64,000 nt of DNA from Hydrogenophaga flava NBRC 102514 (GTDB lineage: Bacteria; Pseudomonadota; Gammaproteobacteria; Burkholderiales; Burkholderiaceae_C), in assembly GCF_001571145.1 (NCBI RefSeq), contig NZ_BCTF01000003.1, positions 1 to 64,000 of the forward strand. The letters are read 5' to 3'. Below the pieces are notes generated by a model. That model made no database searches, was not told the DNA's origin, and worked only from the letters and a program-made list of their open reading frames with translations. Below, in pieces: positions 27,144 through 37,012 of the stretch; the stretch's first letter is position 1, and each line of letters opens with the position of its first letter. Position numbers and translations under genes: made by a program.

Positions 27144-28168
27144 GAGGTCACCCGGATGCGTGGGTTGGCCACACCGTAGAGCAGGTCGACGGTGAAGTTG
27201 GTCAGGATCACCAGCGTGGCGACCAGCAGGATGCCGTTCTGCACCACCGGGTAGTCGCGCCGGCCGATCGCCTCGATCAGCCACTTGCCGATGCCCGGCC
27301 AGGAGAAGATGGTCTCGGTCAGCACCGCGCCGCCCATCAGCGTGCCGACCTGCAGGCCAACCACGGTGAGCACCGGAATCAGCGCGTTGCGCAGCGTGTG
27401 TACGAAGATCACGCGCGTGGGCGAGAGGCCCTTGGCGCGCGCGGTGCGCACATAGTCCTCGCGCAGCACCTCCAGCATGGACGAGCGCGTCATGCGCGCG
27501 ATCACCGCCAGCGGGATGGTGCCCAGCACGATGGCCGGCAGGATCAGGTGGCGCACCGCGTCCCACCAGGCGCCCGCGTTGAGCTCGGGGTCGGCCTGTT
27601 CGGCCAGCCAGGCGTCGATGAGCATGAAACCGGTCTGCGGCGGCACATCGAACATCAGGTCGAGCCGCCCGGACACCGGCGTCCAGCCCAGGCCGACCGA
27701 GAAGATCAGGATCAGCAGCAGGCCCCACCAGAAGATCGGCATCGAGTAGCCGGTGAGCGCACCGGTCATCACCGTGTGGTCCAGCCAGGTGCCGCGCTTG
27801 ACGGCCGCCAGCACACCCGCGATCAGGCCGAACACCAGTGCGATCAGCAGCGCGCACAGCGCCAGCTCCAGCGTGGCCGGGAACAGCGACTTGAACTCGG
27901 TCCAGACGCTGGCCTGCGTCTTGAGCGACTGGCCCAGGTTGCCCTGCGCAAGGTCGGCCAGGTAGCGGCCGTACTGCACATACAGCGGCTGGTCCAGGCC
28001 CAGCTTCTGCAGTGCCGCGGCGTGCAATGTGGGGTCGAGCGTGCGCTCGCCCATCATGACCTCCACCGGATCACCCGGGATCATCCGGATGAGCGAGAAG
28101 GTCAGCAGCGTGATGCCCAGAAAGGTGGGTATGAGCACCAGCAGTCTTTGGAGAAGGTATCTCAGCAT
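27140..28168 (-). CDS. dppB: Dipeptide ABC transporter permease DppB
   Basis: A 342-residue inner-membrane permease of the OppB/DppB family. It shows the family N-terminus MLRYLLQRLLVLIPTFLGI, the RMIPGDPVEVMMG motif, about six helices and the EAA loop VRTARAKGLSPTRVIFVHTL. ATG 28168 is chosen over an upstream in-frame ATG because it starts directly at the family-typical first helix. A terminator-like hairpin lies between this gene and dppA, so its expression probably depends on read-through or a weaker promoter. Confidence 0.93.
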   Translation of the reverse strand: MLRYLLQRLLVLIPTFLGITLLTFSLIRMIPGDPVEVMMGERTLDPTLHAAALQKLGLDQPLYVQYGRYLADLAQGNLGQSLKTQASVWTEFKSLFPATLELALCALLIALVFGLIAGVLAAVKRGTWLDHTVMTGALTGYSMPIFWWGLLLILIFSVGLGWTPVSGRLDLMFDVPPQTGFMLIDAWLAEQADPELNAGAWWDAVRHLILPAIVLGTIPLAVIARMTRSSMLEVLREDYVRTARAKGLSPTRVIFVHTLRNALIPVLTVVGLQVGTLMGGAVLTETIFSWPGIGKWLIEAIGRRDYPVVQNGILLVATLVILTNFTVDLLYGVANPRIRVTS

Positions 28169-28200
28169 GAGAGAACGCTCCTTGTTGTTATGCAAACGCG

Positions 28201-28230
28201 AAAAAAGACAGGCGCCATGAGACGCCTGTC
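28201..28230 (-). terminator. Hairpin with T-run between dppA and dppB
   Basis: On the minus strand GACAGGCG and CGCCTGTC form a perfect 8-bp stem with an eight-base loop, followed directly by TTTTTT. This is a good intrinsic terminator placed inside the operon, 102 bases after the dppA stop. It would let the binding protein be made in excess over the membrane parts, as is common for ABC importers. Confidence 0.85.
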
Positions 28231-28291
28231 AGAGGAAATCGTGCCCCTTTCGAGAACGCGGCGGAACCGGCTTTGCCGGGCCGCACGCGTT

Positions 28292-28331
28292 GCCCCCTGG
28301 GGGGTGACGCCGCAGGCGGCGCGGGGGGAGC
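28292..28331. repeat. GC-rich palindromic intergenic repeat
   Basis: GCCCCCTGGGGGG, GCCGCAGGCGGC and GCGGGGGGAGC stand in series; the first and last can pair over the central palindrome. Similar GC-rich palindromes are, from memory, frequent between genes in Comamonadaceae. It abuts the dppA stop codon and may stabilise the dppA mRNA 3' end. Copy number elsewhere could not be checked. Confidence 0.5.
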
Positions 28332-29924
28332 TTATTTGACGCCAACGCCCTCGAAGTTGTAGTCGCCGAAGGGGCTGATGACGAAGCCGGACACGTTCTT
28401 GCGCATCGGCTGGTTGACCGTCGAGTGGGCGATGGTCGTCCAGGGCAGGTCCTTCTTGAACACTTCCTGCGCCTTCATGTACAGCTCGGTGCGCTCTTTC
28501 TGGTTGGTGCTGTTGCGGGCCTTGAGGGTGTAGCCATCAAAGTCCTTGCTGCAGTAGCGCGCGTAGTTGGAACCACCCACGGCCTCGCAGGTCAGCAGCA
28601 CGCCCAGGAAGTTGTCGGGCGAGGCGTAGTCGCCGGTCCAGCCGATCAGGCCGGTGTCGTGCTCGCCGGCCTTCAATCGCTTGAGGTACTCACCCCACTC
28701 GTACTGCGTGATCTTGGCCTTGATGCCGACCTTGGCCCAGTCGGCCTGGATCATCTCGGCCATCAGCTTGGCGTTGGGGTTGTACGGGCGCTGCACCGGC
28801 ATGGCCCAGAGGGTGATCTCGGTGCCTTCGGCCACTCCGGCTTTCTTCAGCAACTCCTTGGCCTTCTCCGGGCTGTAGGCGGCATTCTTAAGGCTCTTGT
28901 TGTAGGACCACAGCGAGGCCGGGAAGGGGTTGGATGCTTCCTGGCCCTGGCCCTGGTAGACCGCGTCGATGATGGCCTTGCGGTTGATCGCCATGTCCAG
29001 CGCCTGGCGCACTTCCAGCTTGTTCATGGGCGCCTTCTCGGTGTTGTACGAGAGGTAGCCGATGTTGAAACCCGGGGCGGTGTCGACCTTGAGGTTGGGG
29101 TCGGCCTTCATCGCGGCGATGTCCTGCGGCTTGGGGAAGGACATGATGTGGCACTCGCCGGCCTTGAGCTTCTGGAAGCGCACCGACGCGTCGGTGGTGA
29201 TGGCGAAGATCAGGTTGTCCACCAGAACGCCCTTGGCGTTCCAGTAGTCCTTGTTCTTCACGTAGCGGATCTGTGCGTCCTTCTCGTAGCGGCGCAGCAC
29301 GAACGGACCGGTGCCCACCGGCTGCTGGTTGATCATGCTGGCCTTGCCTTCGGCGAGCAGCTTGTCGGCGTACTCCTTGGACAGCACGGAGGCGAACGGC
29401 ATCGCCAGCTTGACCAGCAGGTCGGGATCGGGCTTCTTGAGCTTCACGACCACGGTCAGGGGATCGGTCTTGGTGACTGACTCGGTGTTGCTTTCCAGAC
29501 CCACGTCGGACGCGTAGGGGAACTGGGCCGGGTAGGCCTTGTTGAAGGCGTGCTCCTTGTTGACCATGCGCTCGATGGTGAAGATCACGTCATCCGCGGT
29601 CATGTCCCGGCCGGGCTTGAAGTACTCGGTGGTGTGGAACTTCACGCCCTTGCGCAGCTTGAAGGTGTAGGTCAGGCCATCGGCGGAAATGGTCCAGGAC
29701 TCGGCCAGGCTGGGTTCGACGTCGGTGCCACCCTTCTTGAACTGGGTCAGGCGGTTGAAGAGTGCGTGGCCGGCGGCGTCGAAGGTGGTGCCTGCCGTGT
29801 ACTGCGCGGTGTCGAAGCCTTCCGGGCTGCCTTCGGAACAGTAAATGAGCGTGCCTGCGGCGTGCGACGCGGCGGCAACGGCTGTCAGGCTCAGCGCCAG
29901 CGCCAGTTTCTTCACTTCAAACAT
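28332..29924 (-). CDS. dppA: Dipeptide-binding periplasmic protein DppA
   Basis: A 530-residue cluster C (SBP_bac_5) peptide-binding protein. A signal peptide covers about residues 1-22 (ending ASHA). Family segments include LIYCSEGSPEGFDTAQYTAGT, AESWTISADGLTYTFKLRKGVKFH and FNIGYLSYNTEKAPMNKLEVRQAL. It binds di- or oligopeptides (possibly heme or delta-aminolevulinate in some bacteria) for DppBCDF. First gene of the operon. The 196-base gap to the divergent dipeptidase gene should hold the promoters of both; no clear consensus pair was found by eye. Confidence 0.93.
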   Translation of the reverse strand: MFEVKKLALALSLTAVAAASHAAGTLIYCSEGSPEGFDTAQYTAGTTFDAAGHALFNRLTQFKKGGTDVEPSLAESWTISADGLTYTFKLRKGVKFHTTEYFKPGRDMTADDVIFTIERMVNKEHAFNKAYPAQFPYASDVGLESNTESVTKTDPLTVVVKLKKPDPDLLVKLAMPFASVLSKEYADKLLAEGKASMINQQPVGTGPFVLRRYEKDAQIRYVKNKDYWNAKGVLVDNLIFAITTDASVRFQKLKAGECHIMSFPKPQDIAAMKADPNLKVDTAPGFNIGYLSYNTEKAPMNKLEVRQALDMAINRKAIIDAVYQGQGQEASNPFPASLWSYNKSLKNAAYSPEKAKELLKKAGVAEGTEITLWAMPVQRPYNPNAKLMAEMIQADWAKVGIKAKITQYEWGEYLKRLKAGEHDTGLIGWTGDYASPDNFLGVLLTCEAVGGSNYARYCSKDFDGYTLKARNSTNQKERTELYMKAQEVFKKDLPWTTIAHSTVNQPMRKNVSGFVISPFGDYNFEGVGVK

Positions 29925-30120
29925 AGGGTCTTCCTCAAGTTATGCGGGCGCAGCGGAGTGCTCGCCCGTCGGGTGAAAAATCATTATCAAGACAAATGCC
30001 TGTGCCGCTGTCACCTGCGTTGGTGCCACTGGTGCCGAACCACAGGTCCACTTGACCCGCATCAAGAACTGCAAAATCGGTGCCACCTCGCTCAAAGCGC
30101 AACAACCCCCAAGGAACCCC

Positions 30121-31098
30121 ATGATTCGCTGGGAAGCCCATACCTGCCTGCCCCTGCACCCCGACGCCAACTTTGCACCACTGGAGCACTACCGCACCGC
30201 GGGCGTGCACTACGTGAGCATCAATGTGGGCATGGACATGAACCCCTTGTCGCAGATCATGCCGGTGATTGCGGCGTTTCGCGCAAGGCTCCTTGCCGAG
30301 CCTGATCGATACGTCCTGCCAGACACGGTAGCCGACATCGAACGCGCGCGTCACGAGGGAAAACCCGCGGTTGGCTTCGACCTCGAAGGCGCCCTGCCGC
30401 TGCTGGAACGGCCGGAGATGGTGGCGCTGTACCGCGACCTCGGCGTGCGCCAGATCCACTTCGCCTACAACCGCAACAACAGCGTGGCCGGCGGCTGTCA
30501 CGACACACCGCAAGGCCTGACGGCGCTGGGACGCCGGATGGTCGAAGCGATGAACGCAGCGGGGGTGGTCATCGACTGCTCGCACACCGAGCGCCAGACC
30601 ACGCTGGACATCATGGCCCACTCGACCCAGCCGGTCGTGTTCAGCCACGCCAATCCGCTGGCCCTGGTCGAACACGGTCGCAACATCACCGACGAACAGA
30701 TCCGTGCCTGCGCGGCCACTGGCGGCGTGGTGTGCATCTCCGGTGTCTCCCGTTTTCTCGGCGTCGAGTCGCCAGCCACGAGCGACATCGTGCGCCACAT
30801 GCTGCACGTCGCCGAGCTCGTCGGAACCCGGCATGTCGGCCTGGGCCTGGACATCGGCTTTGGTGAGCCCGGCCTCGACGACGACCCGCCCCCGCCCTTT
30901 GATCCGGAGCACTGGTGGCCAGTCCGCGAGGGCTACGGCCAAGGCATCCGGCAGCTGCGGTACGCGCCGGTCGACACATGGAAACAGCTGCCCGAAGCCC
31001 TGCGTGCAACGGGCATGAACGGCACCGACATCGACGGCATCCTCGGTGGAAACATGGCGCGGGTGGCCCGGCAGGTCTGGGAGCGATCACCCGCCTGA
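30121..31098 (+). CDS. Membrane dipeptidase-like metalloprotein (peptidase M19)
   Basis: A 325-residue amidohydrolase-fold enzyme of the renal dipeptidase family, which hydrolyses dipeptides with two zinc ions. Metal and active-site segments visible are GFDLEGA (bridging acidic residue), VVIDCSHT, VVFSHANP and the late aspartate in HVGLGLDIGFG. The first metal motif, normally HxD near the N-terminus, reads HTC (His7, Cys9), so the aspartate is replaced. There is no signal peptide, so it is probably cytoplasmic. It is divergent from dppA, and imported dipeptides are the natural substrate. Confidence 0.85.
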   Translation: MIRWEAHTCLPLHPDANFAPLEHYRTAGVHYVSINVGMDMNPLSQIMPVIAAFRARLLAEPDRYVLPDTVADIERARHEGKPAVGFDLEGALPLLERPEMVALYRDLGVRQIHFAYNRNNSVAGGCHDTPQGLTALGRRMVEAMNAAGVVIDCSHTERQTTLDIMAHSTQPVVFSHANPLALVEHGRNITDEQIRACAATGGVVCISGVSRFLGVESPATSDIVRHMLHVAELVGTRHVGLGLDIGFGEPGLDDDPPPPFDPEHWWPVREGYGQGIRQLRYAPVDTWKQLPEALRATGMNGTDIDGILGGNMARVARQVWERSPA

Positions 31099-31106
31099 AA
31101 TCCAGG

Positions 31107-31125
31107 TTATGCACCTGATGCATAA
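31107..31125. promoter_or_regulatory. Perfect palindrome upstream of gdhA, candidate operator
   Basis: TTATGCA and TGCATAA form a perfect 7-bp inverted repeat around CCTGA, 105 bases ahead of the gdhA start and 8 bases after the dipeptidase stop. ATGCA-type arms resemble sites of GntR/FCD-family regulators. The AT-rich palindrome stands out in this GC-rich context. No regulator gene is adjacent. Confidence 0.4.
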
Positions 31126-31230
31126 AGGGATGGCAACTCGGCCTTGGACAGCAGCGGTACCCGGTCCGTACAGTCCCGCCCATCGGCTCCACCGTGGAAC
31201 GATGAGACAACCCACAAGGACACCTCGCAC

Positions 31231-32559
<1,329 letters not shown>

Positions 32560-32571
32560 TCCGGCCTTCAC

Positions 32572-32600
32572 GAAAAAGCCCCGCGTCGCGGGGCTTTTTC
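32572..32600. terminator. Bidirectional Rho-independent terminator
   Basis: AAAAAGCCCCGC and GCGGGGCTTTTT make a 12-bp stem with a three-base loop and a T-run in both directions. It ends gdhA on the plus strand and the nuo-NUDIX-DUF1178 transcript on the minus strand. The DUF1178 stop codon touches the stem. Confidence 0.95.
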
Positions 32601-33066
32601 ATTGAAGCGTTTCCTTCAGAGCCGGCAACGTCGGCAAGGGCATCACTTCGATGCCCTCCTCGATCAGCTCCATCGCCACCTCGGGTGTGGTGCGGCCCCG
32701 GATGTTGCGCTGTTCCAGCTCGCCATGGTGCATGGCGCGCGCCTCATCGGCGAAGCGCTCGCCGACATCCTCGGTCTTGCTCATCAGCTCGCGCACGGCG
32801 CGCAACAGTCGCCCTTGCAGTTCGGAGCCGGGGGCCGTGCGACCCATCTCGACCAAGCCGTCGCCAGCAGGTGTTGCCACGGGCGTCTCTTCACGCGTGC
32901 GCCCGAGGTTGAGCCGGGGCGCCGACAGCATCTTGCGCACCTGCGCATCACCACACAGCGGGCAGCTCAGCAAGCCACGTTCGAGCTGCTGGTGGAAGTC
33001 GTCTTCGGAGGCGAACCAGCCTTCAAAATCGTGCTGGTGCGCGCATTGCAGGTTCAGAACCTTCAT
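32599..33066 (-). CDS. DUF1178 family protein
   Basis: A 155-residue cytoplasmic protein of unknown function. The N-terminal part looks like a small zinc ribbon: Cys8 (LQCAHQHDFEGWF) and CPLC at residues 35-38. Then follow a variable linker, a helical segment containing ADEARAMHHGE and a conserved EEGIEVMPLP tail. It is the last gene of the nuo block, 8 bases after the NUDIX gene. The linkage with nuo is, to my knowledge, common in Burkholderiales. No function is established. Confidence 0.85.
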   Translation of the reverse strand: MKVLNLQCAHQHDFEGWFASEDDFHQQLERGLLSCPLCGDAQVRKMLSAPRLNLGRTREETPVATPAGDGLVEMGRTAPGSELQGRLLRAVRELMSKTEDVGERFADEARAMHHGELEQRNIRGRTTPEVAMELIEEGIEVMPLPTLPALKETLQ

Positions 33067-33074
33067 GGGCGAAA

Positions 33075-33671
33075 TTATCGTGCGACGGCGGCCGGCATAC
33101 GCCCCGTCCAGTCCAGAGACCACGCGCCCGACAGCACGTTCTGCAGCCAGAGGGCGCCCACCAGGGTCTTGCAGTCGATGATGCTGCCGTCGCGGCACCA
33201 GGCATTCACTTCATCGGGTGTGGCGGTGAACACGTCCAGGAATTCACCTTCGTCCAGACGGCGCTCTCCCAGCGAGAGACCACGGGCAAACCAGATGTCG
33301 ATGATCTCGTCGGAGTAGGCAATGGTCGGGGCCAGCCTGCCCGCGAACGCCCACTCCGCTGCGCTGTAGCCCGTTTCTTCGGCAAGTTCACGCCGGGCGC
33401 AGGCCAAGCTGCCCTCCCCCGGGTCCAGCTTGCCCGCCGGAAACTCGACGATGACGCTGCGCATGGGATGCCGGAACTGGCGCTCCATGACCACACGACC
33501 ATCGTCCAGCAGTCCGATCACCATGACCGCCCCGGGGTGCAGCACGTACTCGCGCGTCGCCTCTTGTCCAGAAGGCAGGCGGACGGTGTCGCGCACGACG
33601 TGAAGGAAGTGGCCTTTGAGCAGCTCGGCGCGGGAGACAGGCTCTTCACGCAGGTGGGCATCCTGGCTCAT
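33075..33671 (-). CDS. NUDIX hydrolase, ADP-ribose pyrophosphatase type
   Basis: A 198-residue enzyme expected to split ADP-ribose into AMP and ribose 5-phosphate. The complete Nudix box GKLDPGEGSLACARRELAEE follows the GX5EX7REUXEEXG pattern. The N-terminal strand region RLPSGQEATREYVLHPGAV is typical of the NudF/ADPRase dimer. ADP-ribose comes from NAD turnover, which gives a loose link to the NADH dehydrogenase genes upstream. It lies 9 bases after the DUF2818 gene. Confidence 0.92.
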   Translation of the reverse strand: MSQDAHLREEPVSRAELLKGHFLHVVRDTVRLPSGQEATREYVLHPGAVMVIGLLDDGRVVMERQFRHPMRSVIVEFPAGKLDPGEGSLACARRELAEETGYSAAEWAFAGRLAPTIAYSDEIIDIWFARGLSLGERRLDEGEFLDVFTATPDEVNAWCRDGSIIDCKTLVGALWLQNVLSGAWSLDWTGRMPAAVAR

Positions 33672-33680
33672 GGAGCGTCC

Positions 33681-33983
33681 TCAACCGTGGCGCTTGTACA
33701 GGTAGCGGTAGACAAAGCCGGGGAAGGCCAGCGTGAGGAACAGCGCGCCCGTGGTGGCATAGAACTCCCACCCCTGGGGATAGATCTGGCCATCGGCCTT
33801 CTCAAGCGCCAGGCCGAGGGCTCCCACCAGGCCGTAGCAGATCACCAGTTCCAGCAGGTGAATGCCCAGGGATTTGGGCGCCGAACGCGGCAACACCCCG
33901 AACCAGCGCTGGTTGAGAAAGGGCAGGTTGGCGGCCAGTACGGCCGCGAGCAGCACCAGCCAGACAGAAGCCGATGGGCTCAC
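33681..33983 (-). CDS. DUF2818 membrane protein, coupled to nuoN
   Basis: A 100-residue inner-membrane protein with three predicted helices: about 7-22, 42-60 and 72-92. The start is GTG at 33983, overlapping the nuoN stop as GTGA, so its translation should depend on nuoN. Charged residues are few (QRWFGVLPRSAPK between helices 1 and 2; a basic tail YRYLYKRHG). Its function is unknown. Its fixed place after nuoN suggests an accessory or assembly factor of complex I, which is inference from position only. Confidence 0.85.
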   Translation of the reverse strand: MSPSASVWLVLLAAVLAANLPFLNQRWFGVLPRSAPKSLGIHLLELVICYGLVGALGLALEKADGQIYPQGWEFYATTGALFLTLAFPGFVYRYLYKRHG

Positions 33984-35488
33984 GTGAGCAGTGAGGCAAT
34001 GGCCTGGGCGCACAGGGCCATCAGCCCACCCGGGACCAGGCCCAGCACCAGGACCAGCGCACCGTTGACCGACAGCACCGAGCGCACGTCCATGCCGACG
34101 GTGATGCCAGCGGTCTGCGTGGGCGCGTCGAAGTACATGACCTTGACCAGACGCAGGTAGTAGAACGCGCCGATCAGCGACATCACGACAGCGAACACCG
34201 CCAGACCGATGTAGACCGGCTGCGACGAGGCCAGCAGGGCCTGCAACACCGACAGCTTGGCGTAGAAGCCCACCAGTGGCGGCACACCGGCCAGGGAGAA
34301 CATGCACACGGCCATCACACCGGCGTACAACGGGCTGCGTTGGTTCAGGCCAGCCAGATCGGCAATCTCATCGGACTCGAAGCCTTCGCGCGCGAGCAGC
34401 AGGATCACGCCGAACGTGCCCAAGGTGGTCAACACATAGGTGATGACATAGAACATCGTGGCGCTGTAGGCGTTGACCATATTACCCGTGTCCAACCCCT
34501 TGTCCCCATGCACTACACCGGCCAGCAGACCCAGCAGCATGAAGCCCATCTGGGCGATCGTGGAGAACGCCAGCATGCGCTTGAGATTGGTCTGGGCGAT
34601 GGCCGCTAAGTTGCCAATGAGCAAAGAAGCCACAGCGAGCACCGCCAGCATCTGCTGCCAGTCCACCGCCAGCGGGGCCATACCTTCCACCAGAAGGCGG
34701 ATCACGATGGCAAAGGCGGCCAGCTTGGGCGCACCACCCACCATCAGCGTGATCGAAGTGGGAGCCCCGTGGTACACGTCCGGCACCCACATGTGGAAGG
34801 GCACCACACCCAGCTTGAACGCCAGACCGGCCACCACGAACACCAGGCCCAGCATCAGCACCTGCGACGAACCTTTGAGGGTTTCAGGGCCACCAGCAAT
34901 GGCCTTCATCACGTCAGCCACATCCAGCGAGGCGGTAGCACCGTAGACCAGCGACAAGCCATACAGCAGGAAACCGCTGGCCAGCGCACCCAGCACGAAG
35001 TACTTCATGGCCGCTTCGATTGCCTTGCCATCGTCTCGGCGCAGGGCCACGAGGGCATAGCTCGACAGAGTCAACAGCTCCAGGCCAAGATAGATCACCA
35101 GGAAGTTGTGGCCGGAGATCATCACGAACATGCCCAGCAGCGCGTACAGCGACAGCGTGAACAGGTCACCCGCACGCAGCATGTCGCGGCTGGAAGCGTA
35201 GTCGCGGCCATAGACCAGCGTCACGAACATGGCGATGGCGGCAAAGCACTTGAGCCACAGGCCCATCGGATCGCTCACGATCATGCCGCCGAAGCCACTG
35301 ATCGAGTGACCGGCCAGGGCGTTCTTGCCCTGCAGGAAGGCCACACAGGCCAGTGTGAGCAGAGTGAGCAGATAGGTGGGGCGACGGGTCGGCGACTTGA
35401 CGGTCAGGTCGACCAGCGAAATCACGCAGGTCATCACCAACAGGAAGATCTCGGGGTACACCGCCACCAAGCTGAGTTGATCAATCAT
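33980..35488 (-). CDS. nuoN: NADH-quinone oxidoreductase subunit N
   Basis: A 502-residue antiporter-like membrane subunit of complex I with about 14 helices. It takes part in proton translocation in the membrane arm. Landmarks are FKLGVVPFHMWVPDVYHGAP in the central channel, with the conserved lysine, and TNLKRMLAFSTIAQMGFMLLG. The stop overlaps the DUF2818 start. It follows nuoM by 35 bases. Confidence 0.96.
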   Translation of the reverse strand: MIDQLSLVAVYPEIFLLVMTCVISLVDLTVKSPTRRPTYLLTLLTLACVAFLQGKNALAGHSISGFGGMIVSDPMGLWLKCFAAIAMFVTLVYGRDYASSRDMLRAGDLFTLSLYALLGMFVMISGHNFLVIYLGLELLTLSSYALVALRRDDGKAIEAAMKYFVLGALASGFLLYGLSLVYGATASLDVADVMKAIAGGPETLKGSSQVLMLGLVFVVAGLAFKLGVVPFHMWVPDVYHGAPTSITLMVGGAPKLAAFAIVIRLLVEGMAPLAVDWQQMLAVLAVASLLIGNLAAIAQTNLKRMLAFSTIAQMGFMLLGLLAGVVHGDKGLDTGNMVNAYSATMFYVITYVLTTLGTFGVILLLAREGFESDEIADLAGLNQRSPLYAGVMAVCMFSLAGVPPLVGFYAKLSVLQALLASSQPVYIGLAVFAVVMSLIGAFYYLRLVKVMYFDAPTQTAGITVGMDVRSVLSVNGALVLVLGLVPGGLMALCAQAIASLLT

Positions 35489-35523
35489 GTGAAGACTCGT
35501 TCGTGTGTGGGCTCAGGCAGCAA

Positions 35524-36999
35524 TCAGGGCAGCTTGGAGATGGCGACATGGCGCAGCAGTTCTGCCACCGATGCGTCCATGACGTCGGTGAACGGCTTGG
35601 GATGCACGCCCATGTACAGGACCGCGATGGCGAGCAAGGCCATGATGAGGAACTCGCGGCGACCAATGTCGGTGAGCTCCTTGACATGGTGGTTGCCCAC
35701 CGAGCCCAGGTAAACGCGCTTGTACATCCAGAGCGAGTAGGCCGCCCCGAAGATCAGCGCAGATGCCGCAGCGGCTCCGATCCAGAAGTTGGCTTTGACG
35801 GCCGCCAGAATCACCATCCACTCACCCACGAAGCCCGCGGTGCCCGGCAGACCGCAATTGGCCATGGTGAACAACAGCGCGAACGCGGCGAAGTTGGGCA
35901 TGGTGTTGACCACACCACCATAGTCGGCGATGTTGCGCGAGTGCACGCGGTCGTACAGCACACCGATGGACAGGAACATGGCGGCCGAGACGAAACCGTG
36001 GGCGATCATCTGGACGATAGCGCCGGAGACACCCAGGTCGCTGAAGACGAAGAAGCCCAGCGTCACGAAGCCCATGTGGGCCACCGACGAGTAGGCCACC
36101 AGCTTCTTCATGTCCTTCTGCACCATGGCCACCAAACCGACGTAGATCACAGCCACCAGCGACAGGGTGATGATCAGCCAGGCCCACTGATGGGAGGCAT
36201 CGGGCAGGATGGGCAGGGAGAAACGCAGGAAGCCGTAGGCACCCAGCTTGAGCATGATGGCGGCCAGCACGGCCGAGCCACCGGTGGGCGCCTCGACGTG
36301 CACATCGGGCAGCCAGGTGTGCACCGGCCACATCGGCACCTTCACCGCGAAGGCGGCAAAGAAGGCGAAGAACAGCAGGGTCTGAGCAGTGCTGCCCAGC
36401 GGCAGCTTGTGCCAGGCCGCGAGATCGAAACTGCCACCCGACTGGTTGTACAGGTAGATCAGGGCCACCAGCATCAGCAGCGAACCCATCAGCGTGTACA
36501 GGAAGAACTTGAAGGCGGCGTAGATCTTGTTGGGGCCGCCCCAGATGCCGATGATCAGGTACATCGGGATCAGCGTCGCTTCGAAGAAGACGTAGAACAG
36601 CATGCCATCCAGCGCGGAGAACACACCGATCATCAGACCCGAGAGGATCAGGAACGCGCCCATGTACTGGTTCACGCGTTCGGTGATCACTTCCCAGCCG
36701 GCCAACACCACGATCACGGTGATGAACGCGGTCAGCAGCACCAGCCAGAGGGAGATGCCGTCCACGCCCAGGTGGTAGTGGATATTGAAGCGCTCGATCC
36801 AGGGCATCTTCTCCACAAACTGCATCGCAGCCGTGCCCAGCTCGAAACCGGTGTAGAGCGGAATCGTCACCGCCAGCGACACCAGCGCGCCGATCAGGGC
36901 GATCCAGCGGACCACATTGGCCTGGTCATCACGTCCCAGGGCGAGCAAGACGACGCCGAAAAAGATCGGCGTCCAGATCGCGAGGCTCAGCAAACCCAT
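35524..36999 (-). CDS. nuoM: NADH-quinone oxidoreductase subunit M
   Basis: A 491-residue antiporter-like subunit of the complex I membrane arm. Seen are the conserved LGVDGISLWLVLLT region, KVPMWPVHTWLPDVHVEAPT with the broken-helix lysine, and DMKKLVAYSSVAHMGFVTLG. The length is normal for NuoM. It lies 13 bases after nuoL. Confidence 0.96.
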   Translation of the reverse strand: MGLLSLAIWTPIFFGVVLLALGRDDQANVVRWIALIGALVSLAVTIPLYTGFELGTAAMQFVEKMPWIERFNIHYHLGVDGISLWLVLLTAFITVIVVLAGWEVITERVNQYMGAFLILSGLMIGVFSALDGMLFYVFFEATLIPMYLIIGIWGGPNKIYAAFKFFLYTLMGSLLMLVALIYLYNQSGGSFDLAAWHKLPLGSTAQTLLFFAFFAAFAVKVPMWPVHTWLPDVHVEAPTGGSAVLAAIMLKLGAYGFLRFSLPILPDASHQWAWLIITLSLVAVIYVGLVAMVQKDMKKLVAYSSVAHMGFVTLGFFVFSDLGVSGAIVQMIAHGFVSAAMFLSIGVLYDRVHSRNIADYGGVVNTMPNFAAFALLFTMANCGLPGTAGFVGEWMVILAAVKANFWIGAAAASALIFGAAYSLWMYKRVYLGSVGNHHVKELTDIGRREFLIMALLAIAVLYMGVHPKPFTDVMDASVAELLRHVAISKLP

Positions 37000-37012
37000 C
37001 TTCTTGTTCTCC

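Noticed and set aside
29925..30120. Possible sigma-54 or sigma-70 promoters in the dppA/dipeptidase gap (for example TTGACC on the plus strand).
   Set aside because: No -35/-10 pair or GG/GC pair with correct spacing was convincing on either strand.
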